A stretch of 64,000 nt of DNA from Streptomyces sp. NBC_01750 (GCF_035918095.1 NZ_CP109137.1:5272001-5336000); one strand, 5' to 3'. Numbered from the stretch's first letter, positions 39,460 to 48,802 are shown. A program made the numbers and translations. The notes: a model not told the origin generated them from the letters alone.

Positions 39460-40997
39460 CCGTGGCAGCCGACAGCGTCACCAGCCTCGTCCAGTCCGTC
39501 GACTGGCTCGCGATCGCGCCGCCCACCATCACCGCGGTGGTCGCCCTGATCGTGCTGGTCGCCGACCTCTTCGTGCCGGAGAAGCGCAAGCAGCTGCTCG
39601 GAGCAGTCGCGATCGCCGGCCTCGCCGCCGCGCTCGTCACCCTCCTGCCGCTGCGCAAGGGCAACCGCGCGACGTTCTGCCTCACGACGGACGCCGACGC
39701 CTGCAGCTACACAGCCGATCACTTCGCGCTGGTCATCCAGTTCCTGGTACTCGGGGGTGCGCTGCTCACCGGGCTGCTCTCGCTCCACGACACCAGGAAG
39801 AAGCTTCCCGCAGGGGAGTTCTGGTTCCTGCTGCTCTCCTCCGCGGCCGGCGCCGCCCTGCTGCCCGCCTCGCGCGACCTCGCCACCCTCGTCGTCGCCC
39901 TCGAGGTGGCCTCGCTGCCCGCCTTCGCGCTCGTCGGCCTGAGGCGCGGGGACCGGCTCTCGAGCGAAGCAGCCCTCAAGTTCTTCCTCTCCTCGGTCAC
40001 CGCGACCGCGGTGATGCTCCTCGGCGTGAGCTTCGTGTACGCGGCGACGGGCACCCTCCACCTCACGCAGATCGCCGCCGGACTCGACAACGTCCCCGGT
40101 CAGCTGGACACCGTCGCCAAAACAGGTGTCGTCCTGACCCTCGTCGGCTTCGCTTTCAAGACGGCCGCGGTTCCCTTCCACTTCTGGGTCCCCGACACCT
40201 ATGTGGGTGCCCCGCTGCCCATCGCCGCGTACCTCTCCGTCGTCGGAAAGGCGGTCGGTTTCTCGGGCCTCATCCTGGTGACGGTGATCGCGTTCCCCGG
40301 GTACGCGGACGTCTGGGGTCCGGCCATCGCCGTCCTCGCCGGTCTCACCATGACGGCGGGCAATGTCGCGGCGCTGCGCCAGTCGGCCACGCGCGCGTGG
40401 AGCGCGGTACGCCTGCTGGCCTGGTCCTCTGTGGGGCAGGCCGGCTACCTCCTGGTGCCGATCGCGGCCGCCGCGTACTCCACAGACGACCAGATCGGCG
40501 CGACCGTCGCGTACGCCCTGATGTACGCCGTGGTGAACCTCGGGGCCTTCGCGGTCGCGGCGCTCGTCGCCCGTACGAAGCCGCTGAACCGGATCTCCGA
40601 CTACCGCGGCCTCTACGCCACCCGCCCGTTCGCCGCCCTCGCCATGGGCTTCTTCCTGCTCTGCCTGGCCGGTCTGCCGCCCGGCATCATCGGGCTGTTC
40701 GCCAAGGTGACCGTCTTCTCCTCGGCCGTCGACGCGGGCCTCGGCTGGCTGGCCGTCATCATGGCCATCAATGTCGTGATCGCCCTCTACTACTACCTGC
40801 AGTGGACGGCGATCCTCTTCCGCGCCCCCGAGGCTGCCACGGAGCCCGCCGAAGAGGATGCCGAGAAGGCCGAACCGGTCCGCAGGAGTGCCCCCACGCC
40901 CATCACGGTCGCCATCGTTCTGACCGCCGTCGCCGGCATCGTCCTCTCCGGCTATCCCGAGCTGGTTCTTCGCTTCGCGGCGAGCAGCCTGTTCTGA
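39456..40997 (+). CDS. nuoN: NADH-quinone oxidoreductase subunit N (antiporter-like)
   Basis: The protein is 513 aa with about 14 spans. Antiporter residues appear in LVVALEVASLPAFALVG (Glu), GFAFKTAAVPFHFWVPDTY (Lys) and YALMYAVVNLGAF. GTG start overlaps the nuoM stop (GTGA). It is the last gene of the run; the downstream gap of about 150 bp has no obvious strong terminator. Confidence 0.93.
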   Translation: MTVAADSVTSLVQSVDWLAIAPPTITAVVALIVLVADLFVPEKRKQLLGAVAIAGLAAALVTLLPLRKGNRATFCLTTDADACSYTADHFALVIQFLVLGGALLTGLLSLHDTRKKLPAGEFWFLLLSSAAGAALLPASRDLATLVVALEVASLPAFALVGLRRGDRLSSEAALKFFLSSVTATAVMLLGVSFVYAATGTLHLTQIAAGLDNVPGQLDTVAKTGVVLTLVGFAFKTAAVPFHFWVPDTYVGAPLPIAAYLSVVGKAVGFSGLILVTVIAFPGYADVWGPAIAVLAGLTMTAGNVAALRQSATRAWSAVRLLAWSSVGQAGYLLVPIAAAAYSTDDQIGATVAYALMYAVVNLGAFAVAALVARTKPLNRISDYRGLYATRPFAALAMGFFLLCLAGLPPGIIGLFAKVTVFSSAVDAGLGWLAVIMAINVVIALYYYLQWTAILFRAPEAATEPAEEDAEKAEPVRRSAPTPITVAIVLTAVAGIVLSGYPELVLRFAASSLF

Positions 40998-41146
40998 GCG
41001 CGCCACCCGAACGGCCCAGTCCAGGGCCGGAAGCACAAGGGAACTAGCGTCCTTCGCCTGGCGTTGACCAGTAGAGAAGGGTCCACTGGTGAGTGGAGCA
41101 CCACCACGCAAAGGGTTCCCCTGCCGCACCATTTGGAGGGCGTACC

Positions 41147-42010
41147 GTGCACCGCCGGCACAACGGGCTGAAGACCGCCGTACTCCTCGGAGGACTGTCC
41201 GCACTCATCCTCGTCATCGGCAGCTTCTTCGGCCGTACGGGCCTGCTCATCGCGCTCGTCGTGGCGCTCGGCACCAATGCGTATGCCTACTGGAACAGCG
41301 ACAAGCTGGCCCTGCGGGCCATGCGCGCCCGTCCCGTAAGCGAATTCGAGGCACCCGCGCTCTACCGCATCGTCCGCGAGCTCTCGACCGCCGCCCGCCA
41401 GCCCATGCCCCGCCTCTACATCTCGCCGACCCAGGCCCCCAATGCCTTTGCCACCGGCCGCAACCCGCGCAATGCCGCGGTCTGTTGCACCGAGGGGATC
41501 CTGCGGATCCTCGACGAACGCGAACTGCGCGGCGTCATCGGCCACGAGCTGAGCCATGTCTACAACCGCGACATCCTCATCTCCTCGGTCGCCGGCGCGC
41601 TCGCCTCCGTGGTGATGTTCCTGGTGAACTTCGCCTGGCTGATCCCCATCGGCCGTTCCGACGACGACGACGGGCCGGGCCTCCTCGGCATGCTGCTGCT
41701 CATGATCCTGGGCCCGCTGGCCGCTTCCGTGATTCAGCTTGCCGTCAGCCGCTCGCGCGAGTACGAGGCCGACGCTTCAGGCGCTCAGCTCACCGGCGAC
41801 CCGCTCGCCCTGGCAGGCGCCCTGCGCAAACTCGACGCCGGTACCAAGCAGTTGCCGCTGCCCGCCGAGCCGCGACTCGAGACCGCGAGCCACATGATGA
41901 TCGCGAATCCCTTCGGCCAGGGCCAAGGTCTCTCCAGAATGTTCTCCACCCACCCACCGATGACTGAACGCATCGCCCGACTCGAGCAAATGGCAGGTCA
42001 CCGACCGTGA
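41147..42010 (+). CDS. htpX: M48-family membrane metalloprotease HtpX
   Basis: The protein is 287 aa from the GTG at 41147, chosen for the GGAGG 8 nt upstream. Two N-terminal membrane spans (about 10-45) precede the zinc motif [12 protein letters not shown] (HExxH), two more spans (about 145-205) and the third zinc ligand in [13 protein letters not shown]. HtpX degrades damaged membrane proteins during envelope stress. Its stop overlaps the next GTG by 4 nt. Confidence 0.94.
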   Translation: MHRRHNGLKTAVLLGGLSALILVIGSFFGRTGLLIALVVALGTNAYAYWNSDKLALRAMRARPVSEFEAPALYRIVRELSTAARQPMPRLYISPTQAPNAFATGRNPRNAAVCCTEGILRILDERELRGVIGHELSHVYNRDILISSVAGALASVVMFLVNFAWLIPIGRSDDDDGPGLLGMLLLMILGPLAASVIQLAVSRSREYEADASGAQLTGDPLALAGALRKLDAGTKQLPLPAEPRLETASHMMIANPFGQGQGLSRMFSTHPPMTERIARLEQMAGHRP

Positions 42011-42399
42011 AGACAATCCTGAACGTCATATGGCTGGTCCTGAGCGGCTTCTGGCTCTTCCTCGCCTATCTGCTCGCCGGCGTCCTTCTCTGCATCACGG
42101 TCATCGGCATCCCATTCGGCCTGGCGGCCTTCCGGATCGGTGTCTACGCTCTTTGGCCCTTCGGCTACACCGTGGTCGAGCGCCACGACGCGGGCGCGCC
42201 GTCCTGCGTCGGCAATGTGCTGTGGCTTGTCCTGGCGGGCTGGTGGCTGGCGCTCGGCCATATCTTCACCGGCATCGCCCTGTGCCTCACGATCATCGGC
42301 ATCCCGCTGGGCATCGCCAACTTCAAGCTGCTCCCGGTCTCCCTGCTGCCCTTCGGCAAGGAGATCGTCCGCACGGACCAGCCGTTCACCTCCCAATAG
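42007..42399 (+). CDS. YccF-domain inner membrane protein
   Basis: The protein is 130 aa with two copies of the YccF (DUF307) unit, each a membrane span followed by a Gly-Ile-Pro-rich turn: [15 protein letters not shown] and [15 protein letters not shown]. Family function is unknown. GTGA overlap with htpX implies translational coupling and perhaps a role in membrane quality control. Confidence 0.9.
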   Translation: MKTILNVIWLVLSGFWLFLAYLLAGVLLCITVIGIPFGLAAFRIGVYALWPFGYTVVERHDAGAPSCVGNVLWLVLAGWWLALGHIFTGIALCLTIIGIPLGIANFKLLPVSLLPFGKEIVRTDQPFTSQ

Positions 42400-42477
42400 C
42401 CATGGAGGCGGAAGTGGCCGGGGTGGCCGGGGCGGTCAACTGCCGAGCAGCACGCGCCGATCCACGGATGTGAGGCC

Positions 42478-43695
42478 TCAGCGCCGCCTCACCGCGTACA
42501 CAGCCGCGCCCACCGCCAGCACCGCAGCGCCGGCGACCACGGACGAAAGCGGTAGCGCGAAGGCCAGCACCAGGCAACCCACAAGGCCAGTACTCGCCAC
42601 CACCCGGCCCCGGGAACTCAGCGTCCAGGCCGAGGCGTTGGCGATTGTGTAGTACACCAGCACTCCGAACGACGAGAAGCCGATCGCCCCGCGCACATCC
42701 GCCGTCGCCGCCGCCACCGCGACGACCGCTCCCACGGCCAGCTCCGCGCGGTGCGGCACCTGGAACCGCGGGTGCACAGCGGCCAGCGCTCCCGGCAGAT
42801 GGCCGTCCCGTGCCATTGCCAGCGTCGTACGGGAGACGCCGAGAATCAGCGCGAGCAGAGACCCGAGCGCCGCCACCGCGGCCCCCACCTGAACGACGGG
42901 CGCCATCCACGGAGCGTCCGCCGCCCGTACGGCATCGGCGAGCGGAGCCGTCGCCCGCCCCACATCAGCGACTCCCAGCACAGAGAGGACCGAGACCGCG
43001 ACGCACACATAGACCAGCAGCGCGATCCCCAGCGCCAGCGGGACGGCGCGCGGGATGGTCCGTGCCGGATCGCGCACCTCCTCGCCCAGCGTGGCGATCC
43101 GCGCGTACCCGGCGAAGGCGAAGAACAGCAGCCCCGCCGCCTGCAGCACCCCGCCGGCCGAGGCGTCCGCGCCCACGTCCAGCCGTCCGAAGTCCGCAGC
43201 CCCCGACCCGAGGGAGACCACCACGACCGCAGCGAGGACCGCCAGCACCACCGCCACGATCGCCCGCGTCAGCCACGCCGACTTCTGAACACCCCGGTAG
43301 TTCACGGCAGTCAGCGCCACCACCGCGGCGACCGCCACCGCATGCGCCTGCGCCGGCCACGCATATGCTCCGACCGTCAGCGCCATCGCCGCACACGACG
43401 CGGTCTTCCCCACGACGAATGCCCAGCCCGCCAGGTACCCCCAGAACTCGCCGAGCCGCTCCCGTCCGTACACATAGGTACCGCCGGATTCCGGATACAG
43501 AGCGGCGAGCCGTGCCGACGACATGGCGTTGCAGTACGCGACCACCGCGGCCAGCGCCAGCCCGAGCAGCAGTCCCGACCCGGCCGCCCTTGCCGCCGGG
43601 CCCAGTGCCACGAAGATGCCCGCCCCGACCATCGACCCCAGCCCGATCACGACCGCGTCGAAGACCCCCAGTGACCGCCGCAACTCCTCCGCCAT
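42478..43695 (-). CDS. APC-superfamily amino acid permease
   Basis: The protein is 405 aa from the ATG at 43695 (MAEELRRSLGVFDAVVIG). Twelve hydrophobic segments; the substrate-binding unwound helix 1 carries GSMVGAGIFVALG and helix 6 region reads FFAFAGYARIATLGEEV, as in cationic/neutral amino-acid transporters of the APC family. The substrate is not determined. It is convergent with the YccF gene. Confidence 0.88.
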   Translation of the reverse strand: MAEELRRSLGVFDAVVIGLGSMVGAGIFVALGPAARAAGSGLLLGLALAAVVAYCNAMSSARLAALYPESGGTYVYGRERLGEFWGYLAGWAFVVGKTASCAAMALTVGAYAWPAQAHAVAVAAVVALTAVNYRGVQKSAWLTRAIVAVVLAVLAAVVVVSLGSGAADFGRLDVGADASAGGVLQAAGLLFFAFAGYARIATLGEEVRDPARTIPRAVPLALGIALLVYVCVAVSVLSVLGVADVGRATAPLADAVRAADAPWMAPVVQVGAAVAALGSLLALILGVSRTTLAMARDGHLPGALAAVHPRFQVPHRAELAVGAVVAVAAATADVRGAIGFSSFGVLVYYTIANASAWTLSSRGRVVASTGLVGCLVLAFALPLSSVVAGAAVLAVGAAVYAVRRR

Positions 43696-43781
43696 GTGTC
43701 GCAGGCTACTGATCTCCGCAACCGCGGCGTATCCGCCCGGCGTCCTCCACAGCAACACCGTACGAAAGGCAGGTTCACGGC

Positions 43782-44051
43782 ATGGGAATCATCAGCTGGA
43801 TCATCCTCGGACTGCTTGCCGGGGCCATAGCCAAGATCCTGCTCCCGGGACGTGACCCCGGCGGCCTGATCGGCACCACTCTCATCGGCATCGCCGGGGC
43901 CTTCACCGGCGGATGGATATCGGCCCGCTTCCTGGACCGGCCGATCACCAACGAGTTCTACGACGGCGCCACTTGGGCCGCGGCCATCGGCGGTGCGCTC
44001 GTCCTGCTGATCGCCTACCGGATCCTCTTCGGCCACTCCCGCTCGCGCTAG
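43782..44051 (+). CDS. GlsB/YeaQ/YmgE-family stress-response membrane protein
   Basis: The protein is 89 aa with three membrane spans and the family's Gly-rich pattern (IILGLLAGAIAKILLPGRDPGG, then IGIAGAFTGGWI). Relatives rise under acid, salt or envelope stress; mechanism unknown. It is divergent from the APC permease gene. Confidence 0.9.
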   Translation: MGIISWIILGLLAGAIAKILLPGRDPGGLIGTTLIGIAGAFTGGWISARFLDRPITNEFYDGATWAAAIGGALVLLIAYRILFGHSRSR

Positions 44052-44109
44052 CCGGCGCTGCCCGGACCCGCAGTAGCCCGGCCCGCCTGCCCCCGCCGAG
44101 AACCGTGGA

Positions 44110-44148
44110 GGACCCGGGACCCGGACCCGGGACCCGGACCCGCCCGGG
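44110..44148. repeat. ACCCGG hexamer tract between two convergent genes
   Basis: GGACCCGGGACCCGGACCCG and its continuation form a short run of ACCCGG/GACCCGG units that can fold on both strands. It may act as a bidirectional terminator for the GlsB-type gene and alkB. Confidence 0.5.
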
Positions 44149-44153
44149 GCCGA

Positions 44154-44822
44154 TCAGTCCGCCAGTCCCGTCTCCCGCAGGGTGATGTTCAGACGCCCAC
44201 CGCTCATCCCCGTCGCCGGGTCGGCCGTCCCCGCGTACACCTTCGGCACCCCGTGGTACGCGAAGCGCGACGGCCCTCCGAAGACGAACAGGTCTCCGGA
44301 CGCCAGCTCCACATCCGTGTACGGCCGCCCTCGCGTCTCGGTGTTCCCGAACCGGAAGACGCAGGTGTCGCCGATGCTCAGCGAAATCACCGGCGCACCG
44401 GACCGCTCTTCCTTGTCCCGGTGCATGCCCATCCTCGCCGCGCCGTCATAGAAGTTGATCAGCGCAGTGTCGGGGCTGTAGTCGGCGGGGGATTGACCCT
44501 GATCCCCGCCGTACGCCCCGACCAGCGCAGCACGCCCCAAATCCGCCAGCCAGTCCGGGAATTCGGCGACCCGTGCGCCGTTCACATCGTCCGCGGTACG
44601 GGAGTACCGGTACGGCTGCCAGTGCCATCCGACGCACACGGTCCGTACGGACATCACGCCGCCGCCCGGCAGCGCGGTGTGCCGGAGAGGTACGGGGCCG
44701 CACGCCCAGGCCCGGCAGGCCTCGACCAGTTCCCGCTGCCGGTCCACGGGGAGCCACCCCGGCACATGGACGGCGCCGGGAGCGACGACCGCCCGCTCCC
44801 TGGGGAACAGGGTTCCGCTCAC
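44154..44822 (-). CDS. alkB: AlkB-type 2-oxoglutarate/Fe(II)-dependent DNA repair dioxygenase
   Basis: The protein is 222 aa from a GTG overlapping the ogt stop (GTGA). It oxidatively demethylates 1-methyladenine and 3-methylcytosine. Fe ligands are in MGMHRDKEE (His, Asp) and RFAYHGVPK (His); RLNITLRE carries the two Arg that bind 2-oxoglutarate. Being coupled to ogt makes a complete alkylation-repair operon: one enzyme for N-alkyl and one for O-alkyl damage. Confidence 0.93.
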   Translation of the reverse strand: MSGTLFPRERAVVAPGAVHVPGWLPVDRQRELVEACRAWACGPVPLRHTALPGGGVMSVRTVCVGWHWQPYRYSRTADDVNGARVAEFPDWLADLGRAALVGAYGGDQGQSPADYSPDTALINFYDGAARMGMHRDKEERSGAPVISLSIGDTCVFRFGNTETRGRPYTDVELASGDLFVFGGPSRFAYHGVPKVYAGTADPATGMSGGRLNITLRETGLAD

Positions 44823-45325
44823 GATGCCGCCAGTGCGCCTTCGAGCCCGAGGAGTCGCCGCTTGCGCTCGATCCCGCCCGCGTAACCCCGAAGGGCCCCG
44901 TCCGCCCCGATCACCCGGTGGCACGGCCGTACGACCAGCAGCGGATTGCGACCGATCGCGGTCCCCACGGCGCGTACGCCCACCGCCGATGTACCGACCC
45001 GCCGGGCGATCTCCCCGTAGCTCGCAGTCTCCCCGTACGGAATCTCCTCCAGCGCCTGCCACACCCGCCGCTGGAACTCCGTCCCGCCGTCGACGTACTC
45101 GATTTCGAAGTGCGTCAGCAGACCCCCGAAGTACGACCTGAGCTGGTTGGCGATCTCCTCGAAGGCCTCCGGGGCACGCCGCCACCCGTCCTGGACGGCG
45201 GCGGCGCCCTTGTGTCCGGTCAGCGAGAGCGAGGCGAGTGCGGTGCCGCCCTTCGCCGTGGCGGACTCCTCGCCGACCAGCAGCAATGTGCCCAGCGGGC
45301 TGTCGATGGTCGCGTAGACCGTCAT
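44819..45325 (-). CDS. ogt: Methylated-DNA--protein-cysteine S-methyltransferase
   Basis: The protein is 168 aa. The suicide-acceptor motif VVRPCHRVIG contains the active Cys; the DNA-binding wing includes FQRRVWQALEEIPYGETASYGEIA. It removes O6-methyl groups from guanine. It is upstream of and coupled to alkB. No ada-type regulator is adjacent, so the inducer is unclear. Confidence 0.94.
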   Translation of the reverse strand: MTVYATIDSPLGTLLLVGEESATAKGGTALASLSLTGHKGAAAVQDGWRRAPEAFEEIANQLRSYFGGLLTHFEIEYVDGGTEFQRRVWQALEEIPYGETASYGEIARRVGTSAVGVRAVGTAIGRNPLLVVRPCHRVIGADGALRGYAGGIERKRRLLGLEGALAAS

Positions 45326-45430
45326 GGCTTGTTCCCTTTCTCGCAGCGTGTCCTATCGCCCTACGCCTACGAGTCTGCGACCCCGGTCCCGCCGAAGCTG
45401 GCGGGATTCGGACGTCACACCACACAGGGC

Positions 45431-45461
45431 GGGGGCGGAGCGACCCGGTCACTCCGCCCCC
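45431..45461 (-). terminator. Terminator of yajQ
   Basis: GGGGGCGGAG (45431-45440) pairs perfectly with CTCCGCCCCC (45452-45461) around an 11-nt loop, about 28 bp beyond the yajQ stop codon. Confidence 0.75.
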
Positions 45462-45488
45462 GGTCCGCCCGGCGCGCGGCCGCCGGAG

Positions 45489-45977
45489 TCAGCGGTAGTT
45501 CACGAACTGCAGCGCGAACTCGAAGTCCTGCCCCTTCAGCAGCGCCTGCACGGCCTGCAGGTCGTCCCGGCTCTTCGAGCTGACCCGCAGCTCATCGCCC
45601 TGGACCTGCGCCTTGACGCCCTTCGGGCCCTCATCGCGGATGATCTTCGCGACCTTCTTGGCGTTCTCCTGGGAGATGCCCTCCTCGATCGAGGCGAAGA
45701 TCTTGTACTCCTTGCCGGACAGCTGCGGCTCGCCCGCGTCCAGCGCCTTGAGTGAGATCCCGCGCTTGACCAGCTTGGACTGGAAGACGTCGAGGATGGC
45801 GGTGACCCGCTCCTCGGAATTGGCCTGCATAAGGATCTTCTCGCCGGACCAGGCGATCGAAGCCCCGACGTTCTTGAAGTCGTAGCGCTGAGAGATCTCC
45901 TTCGCGGCCTGGTTGAGGGCGTTGTCGACCTCCTGCCGCTCGACCTTCGAGACGATGTCGAAACTGGAGTCGGCCAT
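45489..45977 (-). CDS. yajQ: YajQ-family nucleotide-binding protein
   Basis: The protein is 162 aa from the ATG at 45977 with GGAG upstream. It starts [20 protein letters not shown], and the two ferredoxin-like half domains and the [21 protein letters not shown] stretch are characteristic. Family members bind RNA or nucleotides; one in Xanthomonas binds cyclic di-GMP. The role in Streptomyces is unknown. Confidence 0.93.
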   Translation of the reverse strand: MADSSFDIVSKVERQEVDNALNQAAKEISQRYDFKNVGASIAWSGEKILMQANSEERVTAILDVFQSKLVKRGISLKALDAGEPQLSGKEYKIFASIEEGISQENAKKVAKIIRDEGPKGVKAQVQGDELRVSSKSRDDLQAVQALLKGQDFEFALQFVNYR

Positions 45978-46173
45978 GTCCTGTGGCTCCTTGTATCGGG
46001 TGCGTGGAGGCGCGGCCGGAACTGCCCGAACCGCTCCCGCAAGCCTAGCCACCCGCACCCGTCCCGAGTGCTGATCAATCCGGTCGCCAAGCACCCCCGG
46101 GCATCAGGTATCGTTTACGTCGTTGCCACGGAGCACCACCCCACAGCGGGTGACAATCCGGGCGACATCCCAT

Positions 46174-46255
46174 GGCGGTGTGCCCGAGTGGCCAATGGGA
46201 ACGGACTGTAAATCCGTCGGCTCTGCCTACCCAGGTTCGAATCCTGGCGCCGCCA
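46174..46255 (+). tRNA. tRNA-Tyr (anticodon GTA)
   Basis: The acceptor stem GGCGGTG pairs with CGCCGCC, the anticodon loop reads CTGTAAA (GTA), the T-arm is CCAGG-TTCGAAT-CCTGG, and the long variable arm marks a class II tRNA. The 3' CCA is not encoded. A strong terminator follows at once. Confidence 0.96.
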
Positions 46256-46259
46256 CGTG

Positions 46260-46309
46260 ATGACGATGGCCCCTGATCTGCGGAAACGCGGATCGGGGGC
46301 CATCGTCAT
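46260..46309 (+). terminator. Long perfect terminator after tRNA-Tyr
   Basis: ATGACGATGGCCCC pairs with GGGGCCATCGTCAT, and the stem continues inward with GATC/GATC to a short GAAA-containing loop. It starts 5 bp past the tRNA. Confidence 0.9.
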
Positions 46310-46496
46310 GTACGGGATCAAGCAGGAAGCAGCGGTCCGGCTCGGGAGTCCCGAACCTCTTCCGCCGCTTCGACCTCCGACATCCCGTGCATGCAGATGC
46401 CGATGCCGATGCCGATGGCGTTGAAGCGGAAGAACCGGGTCATGACGTCAAGGACCGTGCGGGGGCCGGAAATTCGTCGGGACAGCCCCCAGCCGC

Positions 46497-47153
46497 TCAG
46501 TTTCCGGCGACGTCCTTGACAGCGACGGCGACGGGCACCGAGCCGCTGATCAGTTCCAGCGTCAGCCCGGCCGTTGCCGGCGACTCCACGAGCTCCGCGA
46601 GCACCGCTGCCACATCGTCACGCGGCACTGTCCCGCGGCCCGTCGAGGCTTTCAGCTGTACGAGACCGGTGCCCGCGTCGTTCGTCAGGGTGCCCGGCCG
46701 CAGAATCGTCCACTCGAGCCCGGACTTGCACCGTACGTAAGCGTCTGCGGCTCCCTTCGCCCGAAGATAGGCGTCGAACTCCGTGTCGCCCGGGTGCTGT
46801 GCGTCCGCGCCCATCGACGACACAACAAGGAACCGCCTTACGCCTGCCCGTTCCGCCGCGTCCACGAAGAGCATCGCGGCGCCCTGGTCGACCGTCTCCT
46901 TGCGGACGATGCCGCTGCCCGGGCCCGCGCCCGCCGCGAACACCGCTGCGTCGGCGCCCTGCAGCACCGCCGCGACCTCCTCGACCGAGGCCGACTCCAG
47001 GTCCAGGAGGACCGGTTCGGCCCCCGCTGCCCGTAGGTCGTCGCCCTGTTCCGGCTTGCGGATGATGCCCGCGACCTCGTGTCCGCGCGTCGAGAGCAGC
47101 CGCTCAAGACGGAGCGCGATCTGACCATGTCCTCCAGCGATGACAATGCGCAT
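46497..47153 (-). CDS. NAD(P)-binding atypical short-chain dehydrogenase
   Basis: The protein is 218 aa from the ATG at 47153. The dinucleotide-binding loop is GGHGQIALRL (7-16), and VVSSMGAD and LRPGTLTND follow as in NAD(P)H-binding atypical SDRs of the YwnB/HSCARG kind. The Tyr-Lys catalytic pair of classical SDRs is not evident, so it may sense redox state or act as an epimerase/reductase of unknown substrate. The gap to the tRNA-Tyr terminator (46310-46496) holds only a short GATGCC hexamer run near 46398-46422. Confidence 0.82.
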   Translation of the reverse strand: MRIVIAGGHGQIALRLERLLSTRGHEVAGIIRKPEQGDDLRAAGAEPVLLDLESASVEEVAAVLQGADAAVFAAGAGPGSGIVRKETVDQGAAMLFVDAAERAGVRRFLVVSSMGADAQHPGDTEFDAYLRAKGAADAYVRCKSGLEWTILRPGTLTNDAGTGLVQLKASTGRGTVPRDDVAAVLAELVESPATAGLTLELISGSVPVAVAVKDVAGN

Positions 47154-47244
47154 GACTACGACGGTACGTCCCAAGCGCGGTGCTCGCTCAGGGACCGGAG
47201 TGCTCTCCGCGCACCGGCCGGTCGTTCCGGGGCGTGGTCGCGGC

Positions 47245-48477
47245 TCAGGGACCGGTATCCGGCCGCCCCTGCCGCGGCAGTTCGAGCGCGACGGCGACCG
47301 CCGAGTCGCAGTACTCACGCACCGCGCTGGTACGGGCCACCACCCGCCCGCGGTGAATGACGATCCGGCTGTACGCGAGCGACAGCACGCCCGAGATCCG
47401 CTCGCCGCGCACCGCCAGCAGCTCCGCCGGGAAACCGGCCTCCACCCGCACCTCGGGCAGCCCCATCGCCTCCCGGGCGGACCCGGCCACGGCCCCGTAC
47501 GCGTCCTTGGCCCGCATCCTGCCCTGCGAGGCCAGCAGGTACGCGGCCTCGAGCGGATCCCCGCGGCCCACCGGGTTCGAGACGTCCCGCAGCGCCCCGC
47601 TGCCCGCCGCGACCCGCACTCCGGCCGCGCGCAGCAGCCGCACCGGTGCGTTGCCCCGGTGTTCTACGGCCGCGCAGCCGCCCTGAGGCACGCAGACCAC
47701 CGTCACGCCGGCCGCCGCGAGCTGGTCGGCGACCCTGGACGCCGACTCGCGCGGCAGCCGGGCGAGCCCCGCGCACGGCCCGATCACCACTCCGGGCCGC
47801 AGCCCGCCCGCCATTGCCACCAGCCGTGCGAGCCGGGCCGGATCGTCGCCGTGGGTATGCAGGTCGACGGGGCAGCCGTGCTCGGCGGCGACCTCCAGCA
47901 CCGCTTCCGCGTACCCGGTCGGATCGGGATCGGCGTCCGGACAGCCGCCCACCACCCCGGCGCCCATCTTCACCGCGTCGCGCAGTATCGCCAGACCGTC
48001 CGCCCCGGCGACGCCCGTGAGCAGCCCGGGCACTGCGACGGCCGTCAGATCCGCCAGACCGCGCAGCGAGCGTCGCGCCTGAAGCACCGCCTCGAGCGGG
48101 CCGAGACCCTGCACATCTCCGATCCGTACGTGCGAGCGCAGCGCCGTCGCCCCGTGTCCGAGCTGCAGCAGCGCGGCCTCGGTGGCCCGCCGCTGAACGT
48201 CTTCGGTGTCGTACGAGACGGGGCCGGGGGAGTCGGCAGTGAGCGCGGTGTCGCCATGGGCGTGCGGCTCGGCCGGTGCGGGCAGCAGCAAATAGCCTCG
48301 CAGGTCCACGCGGGCGGAGTGCGGGGTGAGACTGCCCGCGGTGCCGACCGCCTCGATACGTCCGCCACTGAGCCGTACGTCGACGGTGCGGCCGTCCGTG
48401 AGCCGGGCGCCGCACAGGAGCAGCACAGTGGTGTCCGCGGTGGCGCCGTCGGGGGGCTGCGGCTGGCTGTCGGGCAT
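47245..48477 (-). CDS. Amidohydrolase-superfamily protein (cytosine deaminase-like), metal site incomplete
   Basis: The protein is 410 aa with a TIM-barrel amidohydrolase plan: an N-terminal beta domain, the first metal motif PAEPHAHGD (two His), DLHTHGDD (His) and a C-terminal beta domain. Where deaminases have a later His (SHxxAL-type strand) this protein reads IGPCAGLAR, and where they have the catalytic Asp (GxDN/GHDD) it reads AGSGALRDVSNP. It is probably an altered or inactive relative; the substrate is unknown. Confidence 0.78.
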   Translation of the reverse strand: MPDSQPQPPDGATADTTVLLLCGARLTDGRTVDVRLSGGRIEAVGTAGSLTPHSARVDLRGYLLLPAPAEPHAHGDTALTADSPGPVSYDTEDVQRRATEAALLQLGHGATALRSHVRIGDVQGLGPLEAVLQARRSLRGLADLTAVAVPGLLTGVAGADGLAILRDAVKMGAGVVGGCPDADPDPTGYAEAVLEVAAEHGCPVDLHTHGDDPARLARLVAMAGGLRPGVVIGPCAGLARLPRESASRVADQLAAAGVTVVCVPQGGCAAVEHRGNAPVRLLRAAGVRVAAGSGALRDVSNPVGRGDPLEAAYLLASQGRMRAKDAYGAVAGSAREAMGLPEVRVEAGFPAELLAVRGERISGVLSLAYSRIVIHRGRVVARTSAVREYCDSAVAVALELPRQGRPDTGP

Positions 48478-48674
48478 CGCGCTCCTGCGTGGGGCGGTGG
48501 GGCTCGGGCGGCGTGACGAAGGGCAGGATCACGCAGCGTGAGACGAGCCTAGGGGCGCTCGGAGCGCGCTTCGCGGAGGAGCGCAATAGTCGTACCGATG
48601 TGGCCACCAGTGGCGTACGGGACAGGCGGGGCGGAAGCCGGGCCGGGCGCCGGGCAGCGGGCCACGAAACGGAT

Positions 48675-48704
48675 TTGGGCGATCGGCGACCGACCGTGTA
48701 ATGT
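48675..48704 (+). promoter_or_regulatory. Promoter of the tRNA-Thr/tRNA-Met pair
   Basis: TTGGGC (48675-48680), 18 nt, TAATGT (48699-48704), ending 11 bp before the mature tRNA-Thr. Confidence 0.6.
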
Positions 48705-48715
48705 CTTCATCGCTC

Positions 48716-48788
48716 GCCCCAATAGCTCAGTCGGTAGAGCGTCTCCATGGTAAGGAGAAGGTCTACGGTTCGATTCCGTATTGGGGCT
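48716..48788 (+). tRNA. tRNA-Thr (anticodon GGT)
   Basis: Acceptor GCCCCAA/TTGGGGC, anticodon loop ATGGTAA in the stem TCTCC/GGAGA, T-loop TTCGATT. 73 nt without encoded CCA. Confidence 0.96.
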
Positions 48789-48802
48789 CTGATGTCGGAG
48801 AT

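Noticed and set aside
38607..41047. Very long plus-strand frames overlapping nuoM and nuoN
   Set aside because: They are Arg/Pro-rich out-of-frame readings of nuoM and nuoN, with no domain and the wrong third-position pattern.
46396..46422. GATGCC hexamer run
   Set aside because: Four short copies only; likely a simple slippage tract with no visible role.
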